Assembly: GCA_030686995.1 (NCBI GenBank)
Contig: CM060691.1
Span: 61,226,338 to 61,290,337 of the forward strand
DNA: 64,000 bases
Direction of reading: 5' to 3'
Source of the DNA: Artemisia argyi
Lineage: Eukaryota > Streptophyta > Magnoliopsida > Asterales > Asteraceae
The position numbers and the translations under genes are program-made. How positions within the stretch are numbered: the first letter of the stretch is position 1; each line of letters starts with the position of its first letter. Below are positions 12,311-25,340 of the stretch, piece by piece. The notes beneath the pieces are model-generated. The model saw nothing but the letters and a program-made list of their open reading frames with translations. It was not told the DNA's origin and ran no database searches.

Positions 12311-14310
12311 TGTAACGTCCCGTAAAAATTCTTATACGTTGAAGGACCTAAAAACTAATTTTCAACTTAAACGGACCCTTAATTATTTTATATGGGCTAA
12401 ATTATTAAACTAAGCCCAATGACAAAATCAAGCCCATAAGTCTAAATTTTATTTTTCAACAGGTTCAACTAGCCCAAGCATGACCCCTTTCTCTTTATCA
12501 TTTACTTAACAAACTCGTACCACATTTACATAAATCGATTAGGCTTCTAACATAAAATCAAGAATGACAATTTGTTTCATTTTGTACGAAAGTTTGATGG
12601 AAAAATAAATGCCTAAGCTTAACAATGAACACCAAATTTTAAAACTTGCCATGTTACATTTGTGTTGTTTTTAATCATTTATAGTAGAAACCAATTTGAC
12701 CATTTTTTGTGTCTTTTATTAGTCACGCATAAACTCATGTTGAATATTCTATGTACTCCAAAAACCCAACCCAATATATATACCATTTTCGTTTCTCTGT
12801 GATACATGCTAAGAACCAAATGAGACCCTTTAAAAATAGAAATGTAAATCGATCTATCAACATCAACTAGGACCATTGAGCAAATTGGGAAATTGACCTG
12901 TAACTTACTAGTATGTGCAAAAACCCAAACGAGCCTTGTTTGAAATACTAATCGATTTATCTATAATGAAACAACTAGGACCACATCAAGTAGGGCCACT
13001 TTTGATTTGATTCATTGACAATATCTCCTATCTCATCTATTTCGAAATATCCCAACTTGTGTAAAATGTATATTAAACTCCTCCTATTGATCCATGCGTA
13101 CACACACAAACTACAATATTGTTGTTGACTAAAATGGGACTTTATTCTTGTTTTGTTTTCTTTCTTTCCTGTGACACAAAGCAAACCAAAAGACCCTTCC
13201 ATAAATAAAAAGAAATAATCGATCTATACTAAATATGGATATCAAATGCAACTTGACACAACATGGCAACTTGTATTCCTATCTCCAAACTTATTTCTAA
13301 CATATTCATGTCCTTCGAATTATTGTGGCAAGTTGTAGGAATATAGAACTAAAATATGTACTTCCTTCGTACACAGTAAACATGCACACACAAGTATAAC
13401 ACTTAGCAAAATAATTCTAGTCTTGTTAGGGAACCTGTTGTGATCGAGAAAAATAGGCTAGAAAGTGGGAGTTCTAGTCGAGAGTTAGGAGGATTAAGCA
13501 TTGCTCTCGATACTTTGTTGAGTCGTGAATCGGGTGGTACCCTTCCGTAACAAATTCCTAGTCCATACGTCGTGTAACTTCCCACCCTTGTTGGTGTAAT
13601 TTTCTGTTGAATACATTCCCATTATATGTTACTATAGCAACCATAACGCTAAGGTGAGTCATAGCCCCTACTTGTACGTTTTGATTTACTCTTTGAGGGA
13701 GATACATGCTCAAACTACATTTATTTACTTTTGCAAATACTTATGACATTGGTACGTATTTCTATACACATTTGTTCTAGTTATAGTACCTGAGGAAGAT
13801 ATGTGCTTAGAAATACTTTACTTGCTTGATTTACATTCACTATTTGTATTTGCATAAATACTTGTATACAGACTTCAATTCCCGATTCTTGATTTATATT
13901 GACTAGACTCGATTCAGACATACATCTTGACATGGCTATGTCAGAAGACCATTAACATTGGGTGCAGACATATATCCCAACATGGCAATGTTGGAAGGCC
14001 ATTTATATGGATGATACATGATTGACATACTATGTTAGTAGTGGATTGTAAACACACAGGTTGCAAGTCTTGTATGGGCGGGACTTGGGACTGAGTGAAT
14101 TTACAGGGCCTTTGCTGTGAAATCTTTATTCAATACTTTACATCTTAAACTAAACTCTATGAACTCACTAACCATTGTGTTGACGCTTTTAGCATGTTTA
14201 TCTCAGGTTAGTAAGGCGATAGTGGATGCTTGGACCATAGTTATTTGCAATGCTTTGAAGATTTATGCTTTTGTCACTCACCATTCGATATGCTTTAAAA
14301 ACTTATGTAT

Positions 14311-17300
14311 TGTAACACCCCCAAATTTAAGTTTGTCGCAACGGAAAAGTAATTTGGGTGTTACGCGGAGGATCGAAGTTATAATCTCATAAAACGGCTT
14401 AAAAGAAGCGTTTTGAAAGTTATTTGTCATTCAAATAATATTTTTGATAAAAGATGAACCATTTGATTTAAAATCTTATTAAAAGATGTAAAGGCTTGAA
14501 AGAAATGACATATTTGATTTTTACACCATTTTAATTTATCAGAGTAATAAATGCCCACTCCGCGTCTTGTCCTGCTCCGTTAAATTACCTGAGATACACA
14601 TGCTTAAAGGTGTCAACACAAAGGTTGGTGAGTTCATAGAGTTTTATGGAAAACCATTTGTTTGATAGATTTCAGGAATATTTGGTAATGATAAATACAA
14701 ACAGTAATGAAACAAGTATTGAGTAATGTTGATTATAATTACAAATAAATCATATAAGTATTCAATCAAAATCAAGTAAGGAATCAATAATCCTAACATG
14801 AGCTGGAAACTCATGATACTAATTTAATTAGATATACAATTCAAGTATGGTCAAATTCCTATACAGTTGTATCTAAATATATGTTGAAAACATACATTTC
14901 CTTATAGATATTGCCCCAAGCCTCATGACACGCAAGACGTTAACAAAAGGGGTGTTTTATCAAATCAATGATAAATTTTGCCCTCGTGTAATAGGTGATT
15001 TGCCAATTCCTATTTTTACTCAAATATAGTGTATCACGACTAATACGACTAACCAAGTATTAGTGGGACAGGAGGTCAATCCTTAACAGGTTTCGAAGCT
15101 GTTCACTATATTCGCGCTCACATAACAGTGATCAATGGCTCATGATTGAGGGACTTTATGGCGATAAGGTAACTTAGGCAATATCCAGGTAATAATGGGA
15201 TCATTCAGGATAACATCATATAATCAAGTATCATACCACAGTAATCAATTTTGAAACGGTATCATCTGAGTATTATTAATTCAGTTAAGTATTTCGCCAG
15301 TAACATATGTATATCACATACCACAATAATCGAATTGGAAACATTATCATATGAGTATCAGTATTTTAGTCAAGTAATTCATCAGTAAAATATATGTATT
15401 ACATACCACAATAATCAAATTGGAAACATTATCATATGAGTATCAGTATTAAGTATTTCGTCAAGTATTGTATATATCACATCTTAAATTATAAACCATA
15501 TCAGATAATTATTAATAAGGAAATTGATTTGAATCATGTAATTTATTCATATACTTATCAAATTATCAAAGTATATGTAAGCATGTATCTCCCCCAATGA
15601 GTTAAAAACAAGTATTAGAAATGGGGCTATGACACATCTGGATTGATACGGGAATGATTAAAAATAAATTAGGATGAGATTATTAGATTGATTATGGAAA
15701 CGTCTTTGATACGGAACCTAATAAAAAAATTTATCTGAGAATTTGACCAAATACTATTTGGTAAATACGAACGAATAACGAATAATAATTATTCGTTATG
15801 ACGAATAGATGATGTACAGTGTAATGATTATGCCATGCATGATATGATAAAATACTTTGTTTAAATTATCCATCGAAGTTTTACCTTTTTAACAATAAAT
15901 AATAATATTAATTTTTGAAATATCGTTATATATATTATTAACGTTACGTTAAATAATATATATATAAATAAAAATGAAAGTTTAAATGCATATGAGATAA
16001 TTTACGAAATTGAAAATAAATAAGAATGTTAAATAGAATATGTTTAGTCCTTGTCCTTTTACACCTTTTATACTAACGGCGTTAGCGTTACACCGTTAGT
16101 CCTTTTTATATATACTTTACAATTATAGTCCACTACATGTCCAATATAGCATTCTAAGTTTGAAATATTAAATAATATCAAGTTTTATCCTAAACTTTTT
16201 GTTTTGACAGTTTGAGTCCAAGTTTTTAAGGTTTGGCAGTTTTAGTCCTTTTAGGTGTCGTCGCGTTACATTTTTAGTCCAAACGTTCAAAAATTATGTG
16301 AAAAATTATATTAGATTTTCTGGAGCTTATTGAAGCTTATTAAAACTTATTTCAACTGCTTATTTGAAAAAGTAGCTTATTTTTCAATAAATGGGCTTTA
16401 ACGAGCTAAATTAAAGGCCCGTTAGCGTTTAACGATCCGTGAGCGCTGAGACAAGTTGGGCTTATCCCTAGACTCATTTTTAATGTTATAAAATCATATC
16501 AAAATAGCTTTTTGGTCCAGCTTATACGGAGTGCTTATTTTCAGCTTATTGGGCTTTTCAGTCCATTAAGCTTTTAATAATTAGTTTTAAAAATGGATTA
16601 AATCACTTTACTTTGGCCAATTTAAAGGGTCTAAACGAGCTTATCATTACAAAGTATAAACACGAAACTTATAGCTTGTAGTAAGGAGAAACAGGTTATG
16701 TAAAAATAATGGGTGGTTATTAAGTCGGATTGAGTTTTACAAGGTCGTTTTGGCCGTGATTTGGAGCAGTTTTCTGAGTAAAAAGACTTAGAAAAATTCT
16801 AAGTGTTTATGATATGTACGAGTTTTGCAATTCACTTTGGTCAATTTAGAAGGTCGAGATGCGATTATTTTTACAAGTTATCTTTATGAAAGTTGTAGCT
16901 AGTCATGGCGTCTATGAGGTCGTGTAAAAATATAGTATGGTCGTTAAGTCAGATTTTGTTTTACGAGGCCATTCTTGGGGCGACTTAGGATAGAATTATG
17001 TTTAAAAGACTTGGTGAAATTTAAATGTTTTCATGTTTTAAACGTGTGAATATTTATGTTCAAACGGGTTTCATTTTTTAAGTATAACAATAAAAGTAAC
17101 GTGAAGTGGGTAATCTTCATGGTTCCTAGGCCTTCCACAAGGGAGGCTAACCACGACTTGTGTTCTATATTTATACGTATTCATGTATATATTTATATAT
17201 ATTATACGTTCGACATGAACTAGAAAATGATGCATGGTGAGGTAGGAACGTATGAAATGAATTCAAAATGATAAGAAATAACTTACAACACCAAGAATAG

Positions 17301-18635
17301 TGGTGAGAAACGGTGTGGAAGACGAACGACGGACGAGTGAGAAACGAAACCAAAACGACTCTATAGCTTCCAAGCTTTCGAACCCGTCACGTAGCAGTCA
17401 ATGAAACGACTTAGAACTTGCCAATAATAACTCACGCCTTCATGTTCTTCCTTCTCTTCTTCTCTTCATATGGCAGAAAGAAAACAATGGGAAGTTGAAA
17501 GTTGGTCATGTCTTATCAAGGAGGTTTGAAGGTTGTGTAGGTTTTCTCTACGTACAACAGGAAACAAAAGAAAAGAAGTGCCCTTGTGTCTTTGGGATTG
17601 CCTTCGCATGGCAGAAAGGAAAAGGAAAAAAAAATATAGTTTGCATGTAGGTGTGTAACGAAGGGAGTATATATATGTATTTCTTGGAGTGTTGATTGGG
17701 TTGTATTAATGAGACAAGATTTCTAACGTGTACTTGATGGTAGAGAGTTGGTATGATGTGTCCCCTAGCCTTTAGATGTCGACATAGAAAGAAACGAGAA
17801 AAGAAAGAAAAACAAATGTCAAGGTGGTACTTTGGTGAATTATTTGAGTATACTATATTGTCAGTGAATGAACGATGATAAATTGCTTCTCATTCATTTT
17901 ATGACTTTAAGGAAAGAATGGGAGAGCATGAAATAAGGATGTATGTCTTGTGATTCATATTATATGTCGACTAGCAATTTTTATATATACACAAATTGAT
18001 AAATCGTGTACCACTTGGTCTCTTGCTATTAAATGTCAACTATTAACATGATATTATACTTGAAATGTTATTAGGATTTTATAGAAACAAACGGGAATCA
18101 AAATGGTTATGTTTTGGATTTAAGTTTATGTCGAGTTGGGTTGAGTTGGACCGAACAATTTGTCCTTTAAAAACATAGAAATACTCGACCTGTGGATCTG
18201 AGACTTGGCATACGTATATTTTGTTAGGTGAGAAACGAGGTGGTTCAAAAATATATAGGTGTCGTGTTTAAGATTTGAGAGAACGAGGAGCGTTTTAAAA
18301 CATGTTTACTAGTCGAATAAACATAATTATAAAATTAAAATTGGGCTTGAAATATGGGCTGATGAATAGTAATGAGGAGATGAATTTGGGCTGAAATATT
18401 AAAGGCTCGTTTGGTTGTAATTAAGGTTTAATTAGGATTAGTGAAGTATTTAGTTTTGTTAAACGTGTCGAGGACTTGTTTCGTCTTTTGGTGAATTCTG
18501 TGATATCGTAATCGTGACCATTTAATATAATACGAAAATTTTAAATTTTCTTGTAAAAATGGTGATTAAAATAATGACAGAGATTAATATATAATTAAAC
18601 GTTGTTAATTATATGGATTTTTGCGAGGTTTTACA
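14311..18635 (-). repeat. 3' LTR (4,325 bp) of the LARD-like element
   Basis: On the plus strand it runs from TGTAACACCCCC to GGTTTTACA. It matches 25274-25340 plus 29081-33346 throughout. Differences include a 23-bp length change near 15055/29757. It carries a block near 14588-14640 that is the reverse complement of a motif in the neighbouring Tekay-like LTRs, which fits minus orientation. A 60-codon frame on the minus strand (17171-17353) recurs in the other LTR with one or two changes; I regard it as leader sequence rather than a gene. Confidence 0.9.
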
Positions 18636-18889
18636 GTACCCACATGTCATTCTGAATTTCATCCCGAAGTTCAAATTTAACGTGATTACTGGAGTAGAGA
18701 ATTTTTTTTAACAGAGGGTTGTCGAGAGATTTTTATTCTTAAAATTAAGGAAACGTGATTTAGTTAGATTTATCTGTATTAAACAAGACAAAATAACTGA
18801 TGTATTTAAGGGCTGTGAATAGTGAATACTGACGGTCGTGAATAGTAACATAACGGCTATATTTGGTCCCAACGGCTAGATTTTTAGCC

Positions 18890-18897
18890 TATAAATA
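18890..18897 (+). promoter_or_regulatory. TATA box of an antisense promoter inside the LARD-like element
   Basis: TATAAATA lies 80 bases before the first ATG of the following mini-ORF. It is preceded by two AACGGCTA copies and followed by a pyrimidine-rich leader. It points against the host element. Confidence 0.45.
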
Positions 18898-18976
18898 CCA
18901 ACTTAAATTTTCTATTTTTCCACCAATCATTTTCCTATCATTTCACATTTTCTACTCTCATTAAATACTTCCGAAA

Positions 18977-19141
18977 ATGCCAAGCCTAATTACTATTACC
19001 GCAATGGTATATATCGTTGTTGCCATCACCTATTTGACTTTTGTTTCGGATGAAGATTATGTAGTTTTGGTCGGGATTTTGGGGTTCCTAAATCCACTCA
19101 CGGTTCTATCATATGTTGTTGATAAGATATGGAAGCACTAA
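18977..19141 (+). CDS. unrecognised 54-residue two-helix membrane mini-protein
   Basis: The frame starts at the first ATG after a good TATA box and ends with TAA. I do not recognise the protein. It has a hydrophobic segment at about residues 4-22 (ITAMVYIVVAITYLTF), a short acidic turn SDEDY, and a second hydrophobic segment at about residues 28-46 (VLVGILGFLNPLTVLSYVV). It ends with a basic-aromatic tail, DKIWKH. The arrangement looks like a small hairpin membrane protein. A poly(A)-signal-like AATAAATG follows near 19196. It lies antisense to the LARD-like element and may have come from a captured gene or a DNA transposon. Selection on the frame cannot be judged from one copy. Confidence 0.3.
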   Translation: MPSLITITAMVYIVVAITYLTFVSDEDYVVLVGILGFLNPLTVLSYVVDKIWKH

Positions 19142-19286
19142 TCTTGAGCTAGGGTTGTTTAGAATGTATCCTTGTTATGTTTCTATGTAATCCTCAATAA
19201 ATGTGAAATAAGACTTATTTGTCATTATGTTTAAGAACTAGTCTTGCTATTGTTTCTAATGGTGTACTTATACTTATCTTTTAGAA

Positions 19287-20262
19287 TAATCAGAGTAATT
19301 CATCCTATGGTGATTCTTGCTATGGTGCTGTTGATGGGAATTCTTATTATTATGCCGGGTCAACCTATTGGAGATTCTATGCTTTTTATTGTAATCCTTG
19401 AAATAATAGCACTTCCTATGCTAATTATATGCCTATGTATTAATTTCAGTGATCTCTAATAAAATTTTCGCTATTGATTTTTCCATAAGTCTTTGTGAAC
19501 TCTTAGGTTTCTAATGTTTGTACTTTCCTTGACTTACTATAAAAATGATGGGTATTAAGTGTAAATATCTATTGGAGTTTGTCAAAAATGAGGTTTATGA
19601 ATAGTTTATTTAATCTCAAGATTTTGCTTTTACATGAAGATTGTTATTTAGAAATTTCGAAAAGATAACTGTTCCATTTATGACATAATTCTTCCTAAAT
19701 TATACATAGGTAGCTAGGCTATGTATAATTGAGGACCAAATGATGTGATGCTTGGCTCAGTAACAATGGTATTTATCTTTCTTTAAATTGTTTTAGATGG
19801 TTCAATCTCAATGATTGAATGACATCTAATCATTTTCAAAAGAATTTAGTAAATTTTTGTTCATAATATGGTGATGAGTCAGGAAATACTAGGATATCCT
19901 TGGTATAAACTTAAAGTTCATGAGATAATTCTTACATGGTAGTAATAATCTATCGTTCAGTCGGAAATGATGTTAACTAGATTCCTACCGTAATCTAATT
20001 TCAAGATATGTCTGGGTAGTATCTTAGATAATTTATCAACTCTTGGTATAGGATTGCTAAGGAACAAACGGACTTATCTACTAAAGCTAAAGTTCAATAA
20101 CCTTCTCTCTATTCTTCAAGTTCTCTTCCAAAAAATTTTCTTATAAAATTCTATGGTTATAGCCTAATCATGGTAGGTATAAGGAATCATAATAATCCTA
20201 GGTATTATCAAGGTAAATTTGAATATATTCACTATAATCAACATTATATTAATAACTTGATT
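19287..20262 (+). pseudogene. relic of a Tyr/Asn/Ser-rich reading frame
   Basis: After a splice-acceptor-like TTATCTTTTAG, the plus strand reads NNQSNSSYGDSCYGAVDG and then a Tyr-rich stretch until a TGA near 19403. It reopens as NNSTSYANYMPMY. Near 20145-20260 the same composition returns with NNPRYYQGKFEY and NQHY. Repeated Tyr, Asn and Ser over a kilobase, broken by stops and frameshifts, suggests the remains of one low-complexity, prion-like protein gene. I do not recognise the family. It is collinear with the mini-ORF at 18977 and may have been part of the same gene. Confidence 0.3.
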
Positions 20263-20732
20263 GATTGTTTTTGCAAAACAAACGATACAAGATCTTTTAT
20301 TAATACTCCATTGATATGAGAGGAGTCATTTGTCTACCAAAGAGAGTAACAAATAGTGAGATTTTTCATGAATGTATGAGGAATCATTACATGCATGCAT
20401 AGCATCATGATGGAAAGAATTTATTAACAACAGAGGGTTATAACGAAAGGAGATTTTTATTAAAGGTCAGTTACAAGTTTTGAGAGTTTCGAAATTATTA
20501 GGAAATCTGTCATCACTAACCAAAAACTCTTTGGTTTAGTGGGTACAACTTTCTGTTCAGGGGTGATGAGTGTCTAAATACTCATCATTTTATACTAATC
20601 TGAGCTGCCAAAACATACAAAAGCACTCAAATATGCATCAAAATACTTAAAATATCTTATAAGTGTGTTTTATATGTTTCAAATGCAAAATATGCAAAAA
20701 CAGATGAAAAACGTACAAAGTTTGCATAATTG

Positions 20733-21220
20733 GCAGTTTCAGTCCCTCAAGTTTCATAAATTGGCAAAACTAGTCCCTGGTTATTCTAAAAACATGAAAA
20801 AGTCACCAAAGGTCCTTTTTAATCATAAAGTTACATATTTAGTCCTTTGGTGCAAAGTTTCACAAAATTACAAGTTTAGTCCCTATACTTTGGAATTTGA
20901 CATAAATGGTCCCTGGGATGTAAAAATTTTGAGAAATTCAATTTTGGTCCTTGTACTAATAATCTTTTGCAGGAATGGTCCTTGGGTGATAAGTTTTATG
21001 AAATTACATAATTAGTCCCTGAAGTTTGGTGAATTGACAGAAAAGGTCCTCGAATATAAAATAATGGGAAATTATCAAAAGTGGCCTTGTACTATTCATG
21101 AATGATCAATATGGCCCTTTTAATAAATATGGGAAAGTCACATTCAGTCCCTATAATTTTCCCTAAATTACAACTTTGGTCCTTGTGATTTAATACCTAA
21201 AATCCAAACGGACCCTATGT
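20733..21220 (+). repeat. degenerate periodic (T/G)AGTCCCT-(T/G)GGTCCTT array
   Basis: About a dozen copies of AGTCCCT or GGTCCTT occur every 35-50 bases. Between them are variants of AAGTTT...GAATTGACA and AAATTACA. The units are too diverged to be a simple satellite, yet the spacing is clear. A single similar unit, GGCAGTTTTAGTCCTTTTAGG, occurs in the LARD-like LTR near 16235. Confidence 0.6.
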
Positions 21221-24122
21221 TTTTTTATAACACAAAACCCAATCCATACACACACCCCCAGCCCACCTATTTCCCAGCCCAACTCCTAGCCCAGTCCAAC
21301 CCTTGGTCAACACCCGGTCAACACAAACAAAACCACCCCAGTCATCCCTTTTCCCTCTAATACCACCCTCACCACCACTGCAACCAAACCACCCTGGTAT
21401 TCCACCCAACTTGACCCCTCCAGCTCACAACCTCACCCCTCCACCTCACACAAACCTCCAAACCCCATTAAACCCTTAAAATACTCTCCACGTTATCTAC
21501 AGTGGCCAAATGAGACTTTGGCGCCAAGAAACGATTTAAACGGTGGAGATGAGTTTTACCACATCAAGGGCTAGGAATTGGTGGGAAAGGTCAAGGTGGG
21601 TCCCACTAAACCTCAAAAGTCATTATATAGGAGAAGAAAAGCAGAGATGGAGAATTATTAGATTAGGTTTAGTATAATAGAATCGTATGTAGTGTAATCT
21701 TAAAATTAAGTTGTAATTTCAATCAAAATAGTTGTAATCTGTCTTTATTCTGTAATTTAAACTTAATTCAAGTTTTAATTCAAAGTTTCAGTTATAAATC
21801 TCCATTGTAGTAATTTTAAGCATATTTGACAAATTGCTTAATTTTGTTTTGTGTTGTTGTTATATGATCTCTTAAGCTCAAATAAGCTCTGACAAGGCTT
21901 ATTCAGCTTATAGAAACTTTGAAGCAGCAATAGTTTTTAAAATCTCAAAAATATAAAGAAAAATAGAAAATAAATAAAATATAGCTGTAAAGCTTGAAGA
22001 ATGATGGTGCAGGGAAAGGAATGATTGCTGTGGTATTAGTTACCTCTTGGGAGGTCATAGGTTATGTCCTAAGTCCATTGGTATCCTAGTCTCAGTCAGG
22101 ATCATTGTAAGTCACAATCTTGATTTTTGCAAATTCTGTTTTCTTATTGTTAGTATTGTATTCTACTATTCAATTAGCTTTAAAAATGATATAATAAGAT
22201 AGCTAGATCAGTAGTTAGATATTTCAAGGTTTAATCACAAGTGAGTTAGGGTAAACTGCCTATAAAGGAGTGTTTGGATATATGTTGAACACTGTGATAT
22301 GAGTTGTGTTTGTTGGTAACTTTAGTTTAAACACTTCTCTTTTGAAGTTATATACTCAGTCAAACAACAAAATCTAGTATTTGTTAGTAAAAAGTCAACA
22401 AATTAGTTAATCAACCCTCACAGTTAACTTTGAGGGATTTTTGATCCACAATCTTCCAATTTAGTTCAATAGTTGTTATTATAGTATAATATAGTCTCAT
22501 TGTAGCTTAATACATCCATATCAGTACCTAGGATCAAATAGAAACTCACCAAAGTCAACAATCAAGTTTCTAATAAAAGTCAAAAGTTTTCATTACAGAT
22601 TTTCTCAAAAGTTCAAGTAATTTATTAGAATTTTGTGTTTGGTCTTATGACTTGAAATTTGTTTCTAGTTAAAGCCTACCACTTCAACTTTGATCCCACA
22701 CCACCATTTCATTTTTGTGATTTTTACCCTGGGCCCCACCTTAGGCCAAAGACACTTGCAGGGTTGGGTAGTTCCCCTGCATCAGCAGGTCACCACCACT
22801 CAGCCACCTTAGTTGGTGTTTTCTGACCAACTCAGTCGGTCCCACACCTCCAACTTAGGTTCTCCCAAACCCCCTCTTACCAGGGAACAATAGTTGACTA
22901 TTAGTTTGACCTGATACTCAGTGGACCCCACCTGAATTGGGCCTTGTACTTTGTCCCCTAATCTGTCTCAGTCACAATAAGCAGGTGCTTATTCTGAGCT
23001 TATTGGCTTATTCAATGAACACTTTGTGCTTTTTCTAGCTTATACTAGTTCATACAACTTATTAGAACCAGATTAATCCATAGTGGGTCGCACATAAGCT
23101 CAGTAGAGCTTATTTACTTGTTTGGTCAAACTTGGTCAACTGCCTATGTTATTAGCTTATAACTAGCTTATTAATAAGCTATAAAATAGTTGTCTTCATT
23201 AAAGTTATCTATTTTTAGGTATAATTTAGTTTTGTAAAAGAAAAATCCAGAAAAATCAATATAAAAATAAGTGATAGTTTCTATTTAATTCTAATTTTCA
23301 TTTTTAGATTTTTATTAAGAAAGTTGTGTTTTTATATTTTTATTAATTTCCTCTTAGGTTAAAGTAATTTTAATAATTTTCTCAGATTTTTGTTTTGTTA
23401 TTTAGTATTTATTATAATTAATAATAGTTTTATTAGTAATTAATTAATAAATAAGTTTTAAATAGCATAATTAATTTTTATAAGGTAACACCCAGTTTTT
23501 ACATTTTTTTCTAGCTTTTATAAGTTATAATATAATTTTAGTAATTTTTTTTAGAATTTTTACTGTTCATTTAATAGTTTTTATAATTTAAATAGTTTAA
23601 TTGGTAATTACTTAATAATTAGAATAATAATTAGTAAACTAGTTTAAAAATACATAAAATAAAGTTTTTATAATTTTTTAGGAATCCTGTGATGGTTAAT
23701 TAGATTTATAAAAATCTTCTTAATTATCTAATTCTTTTTAGTATTTATAATAATTTAAATCATATAAATAGTTAAATAATAATTAAATAGTTATTAATTA
23801 ATAATAATTAGAATAATAGTGTGAAAAATATAATTTTATTTTTAAAATAAGTTTTATAATATTTTAGACTTTTACAAAGTTTAATTTTATTTTTCTAAGA
23901 CTTATTTTACATTTTATTATTTATTAGTGAATTATTAGATAATTAATAATAGTTATTAAATAAAAATAATTAATTAAATAATTAGTAATTATAAAATAAA
24001 TATTTTAAGTTTATTTAATTTGCATTTAAGCCCCTAAGGTTTGCAAATTAATACTTTAGTTAAATTTGTTTTTGTTTCGTACATTTATGTAGAATTAAAT
24101 TAAACGTACGCGTTTTTAGTTA

Positions 24123-24318
24123 CTCCCTCCGTCCCACATTAAGTGTCCATTTACATCATGCACAAAGTTTTAGGAAATTCCACTAACTACACTCTCCACC
24201 AATCAAATATAATTTTTACCCACTAAAGTCTCATCTCATTGGTTGGAATAGAATCTGGACACTTAATTTGGGACATTTCAAGATTCCATTATGGACACTT
24301 AATATGGGACGGAGGTAG
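24123..24318. mobile_element. Stowaway MITE (Tc1/mariner type)
   Basis: The element is 196 bp with terminal inverted repeats of about 28 bp: CTCCCTCCGTCCCACATTAA at the left and its near-perfect complement ending GGGACGGAGGTAG at the right. It is flanked by the TA duplication at 24121-24122 and 24319-24320. It is non-coding and depends on a mariner transposase elsewhere. Confidence 0.95.
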
Positions 24319-25255
24319 TATTAAATGTTTTTAATTTTCTAGCTTTTACGTAATCGTTCTAAATAGTTTATTTAAGTTATAAAACCCTAGTTTAAACACA
24401 CACACTTTTATTCATATCCCTGTTCACATTCACTCGATCACAGATTCGTTTTTAATAACACATCGCACACCTCGTTGGGACATTACGACCCGAGAAAACA
24501 CTGTATTTCACGGAAGCATTTGCCTCAGCTGTTTGACTATTATACTTGACCATTCACAAGTGGTTGACCAATAATTATCTGACCGTTTGAGGCGAATCAA
24601 GGGGAATTGAGTGAAGATACATCGTTTGAGATGTATTGTATCGAGAAATTTGGAGCGTCAGGAAGTAGAGAATTTGGAAATATCTGGTATTGAGGAATCT
24701 GAAGTATAAGGTAACGGAGAATTTGGCTCAACGTTCTTCTACGACATCTCTTGGCTTGAACTTCGTCCAACTTCGAATGCTGCTTGACCACCAATCAAAT
24801 CTTCATATGATTCGGTAGTTCTTCTGAGTTTTTGACGTAAAGGTGAAAAAAAATAGGTGACGATGGAAGTGATCTCTGAGTGAGTTTTATATTAGGTTGG
24901 GTTTGTGATATTTGTACGTAAGGATCTTCAGTATTCGGAGAATTTTGATTGATATATGAGGTATTAATATTATGGAGAGTAGTTTTGATATTCACGGGAG
25001 TTCCTGAAGACATGCTACAGTAGTAACCGAGAATAATATTTTATGAGGATTTTGTATGTTAAAAATATAACAGTACAGATGAAATAATTATTGTGTAAGA
25101 GTGACTATTAAGCATGTAAAATAATCATAACAGATAATGTATTGAGCACGGCAGTCTGCAGACACGGAGGGCATAAAATAGTATGGTGTAAAATCATTTA
25201 TTTTGAAAGTGTAGTTATAGTTTTAATGTTTGAAAACATTTAATTCTCTATAACT

Positions 25256-25270
25256 CTATCTCTGATGCCA
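25256..25270 (-). other. primer-binding site of the LARD-like element
   Basis: On the minus strand, TGGCATCAGAGATAG follows the LTR end GGTGTTACA by three bases. The first ten bases resemble a Met-type plant site. This fixes the orientation of the 19-kb element. Confidence 0.7.
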
Positions 25271-25340
25271 ATCTGTAACACCCCCAAATTTAAGTTTGTC
25301 GTAGCGGAAAAGTAATTTGGGTGTTACGGGGAGGATCGAA

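Larger units (their letters stand above)
18636..20563. other. interior of the LARD-like element, left part
   Basis: This holds a plus-strand TATA box and mini-ORF, a relic of a Tyr/Asn-rich reading frame, and the last codons of the minus-strand gag-position frame. A block of about 45 bp containing AACAGAGGGTT and GAGATTTTTATT occurs near 18710 and again near 20418 in the same orientation, so the material between could be an insertion. The right edge is the AGGGG target site (20559-20563). Confidence 0.6.
20564..24599 (+). repeat. 4.0-kb solo LTR inserted in the LARD-like element
   Basis: The sequence starts TGATGAGTG, ends GGCGAATCA, and is flanked by AGGGG at 20559-20563 and 24600-24604. 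No internal region or second LTR is present, so it is a solo LTR left by LTR-LTR recombination. The start forms a short palindrome (TGATGAGT...ACTCATCA, 20564-20587), a style I associate with Tat/Retand-type Ty3 LTRs. A TATA-like TTATATAG at about 21623 suggests plus orientation. A Stowaway MITE sits near its right end. The right half, 23200-24050, is extremely AT-rich. Confidence 0.8.
20460..25013 (-). pseudogene. gag-position reading frame of the LARD-like element, split by a solo LTR
   Basis: A minus-strand ATG at 25013 lies about 240 bases after the primer-binding site, where gag should start. The frame runs to a TGA near 24795, continues in frame to 24605, and then meets the solo LTR at 20564-24599. 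Across that insertion, with one AGGGG copy removed, the frame continues to a TAA at 20460-20462. The total is about 185 codons with one nonsense codon. The product is rich in Ser, Asn and Pro, has no zinc knuckle, and cannot be assigned to a known gag. It is the only coding remnant of the element in the element's own orientation. Confidence 0.5.

Noticed and set aside
17171..17353. Minus-strand 60-codon frame conserved in both 4.3-kb LTRs (also 31883-32065)
   Set aside because: Conservation follows from LTR identity. Composition is low-complexity Phe/Ser/His, and no codon-level evidence separates it from leader sequence.
21215..21409. Minus-strand 64-codon Gly/Trp-rich frame
   Set aside because: It lies in a C-rich stretch of the solo LTR (CCCAGCCC, CCACCCC). 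The Gly-rich product is a composition effect.
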